Part shown: positions 5,977 through 6,008 of the stretch, one piece after another
Layout: the number at the start of each line of letters is the position of its first letter
How positions within the stretch are numbered: position 1 is the stretch's first letter
Origin: G039029935 sp039029935
GTDB taxonomy: Bacteria > Chloroflexota > Anaerolineae > Caldilineales > Caldilineaceae
Direction of reading: 5' to 3'
Assembly (NCBI GenBank): GCA_039029935.1
Contig: JBCCFC010000872.1
Coordinates: forward strand, 1 to 6,008
Length of the DNA stretch: 6,008 bases
Notes under the pieces: model-generated
What the model was told of the DNA's origin: nothing
Seen by the model: the letters and a program-made list of their open reading frames with translations, nothing else
The model's database searches: none
Position numbers and translations under genes: made by a program

Positions 5977-6008
5977 TTGATTCGTAGGGGCGTGGCCTTG
6001 CGTCCGAC
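5977..6008. other. Window-edge tail after the permease
   Basis: Thirty-two bases follow the stop codon. The word TAGGGGCGT at 5985-5993 is identical to the one that carries the ribosome-binding site of the permease (4954-4962). Here it could serve a following gene starting at TTG 5998, or it could be the left part of a GC-rich intergenic repeat cut by the window edge. Too little sequence remains to decide. Confidence 0.3.

Overview
The window is a moderate-GC bacterial segment with all genes on the + strand. It carries parts of two ABC importers. The likely host is a member of the Chloroflexota (Anaerolineae-like). This is inferred from the style of the lipoprotein (LAAC lipobox followed by a Pro/Ala and then a very Glu/Asp-rich linker), from sugar importers that lack their own ATPase, and from short GGGTGACA tandem repeats between genes. 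No rRNA or other phylogenetic marker is present, so this assignment is tentative.

Layout. Bases 1-395 hold the 3' end of a family 1 sugar-binding protein gene. Bases 396-556 are intergenic and dominated by a 28-bp-stem palindrome. At 557-1522 and 1525-2418 are two MalF/MalG-type (CUT1) inner-membrane permeases, separated by 2 nt. Together these form a binding protein-permease-permease sugar uptake operon with no ATPase gene in view. Bases 2419-2918 are a 500-nt AT-rich leader with one good sigma-70-type promoter candidate and several repeated or palindromic words that look like operators. At 2919-4781 is a complete family 5 substrate-binding lipoprotein. Bases 4782-4965 contain a tandem 8-bp repeat and a strong terminator-like hairpin. 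At 4966-5976 is an OppB/DppB-type permease that belongs with the family 5 binding protein. The last 32 bases are non-coding or the very start of the next gene.

How the genes work together. The first set would capture a sugar or oligosaccharide (binding protein) and pass it through a heterodimeric pore (the two CUT1 permeases), probably powered by a shared MsiK/MalK-type ATPase encoded elsewhere. The second set is a peptide/oligosaccharide-type importer. Its partner OppC-type permease and ATPases would be expected downstream, outside the window. The C-terminal sequence of the family 5 protein and its location beside a sugar importer make an oligosaccharide ligand a reasonable alternative to a peptide.

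The coding content is ordinary. The more interesting material is non-coding: the long palindrome inside the sugar operon, the structured leader before the family 5 gene, and the fact that in both importers a hairpin sits exactly between the binding-protein gene and the permease gene. I found no evidence of a novel enzymatic, defence or mobile system.
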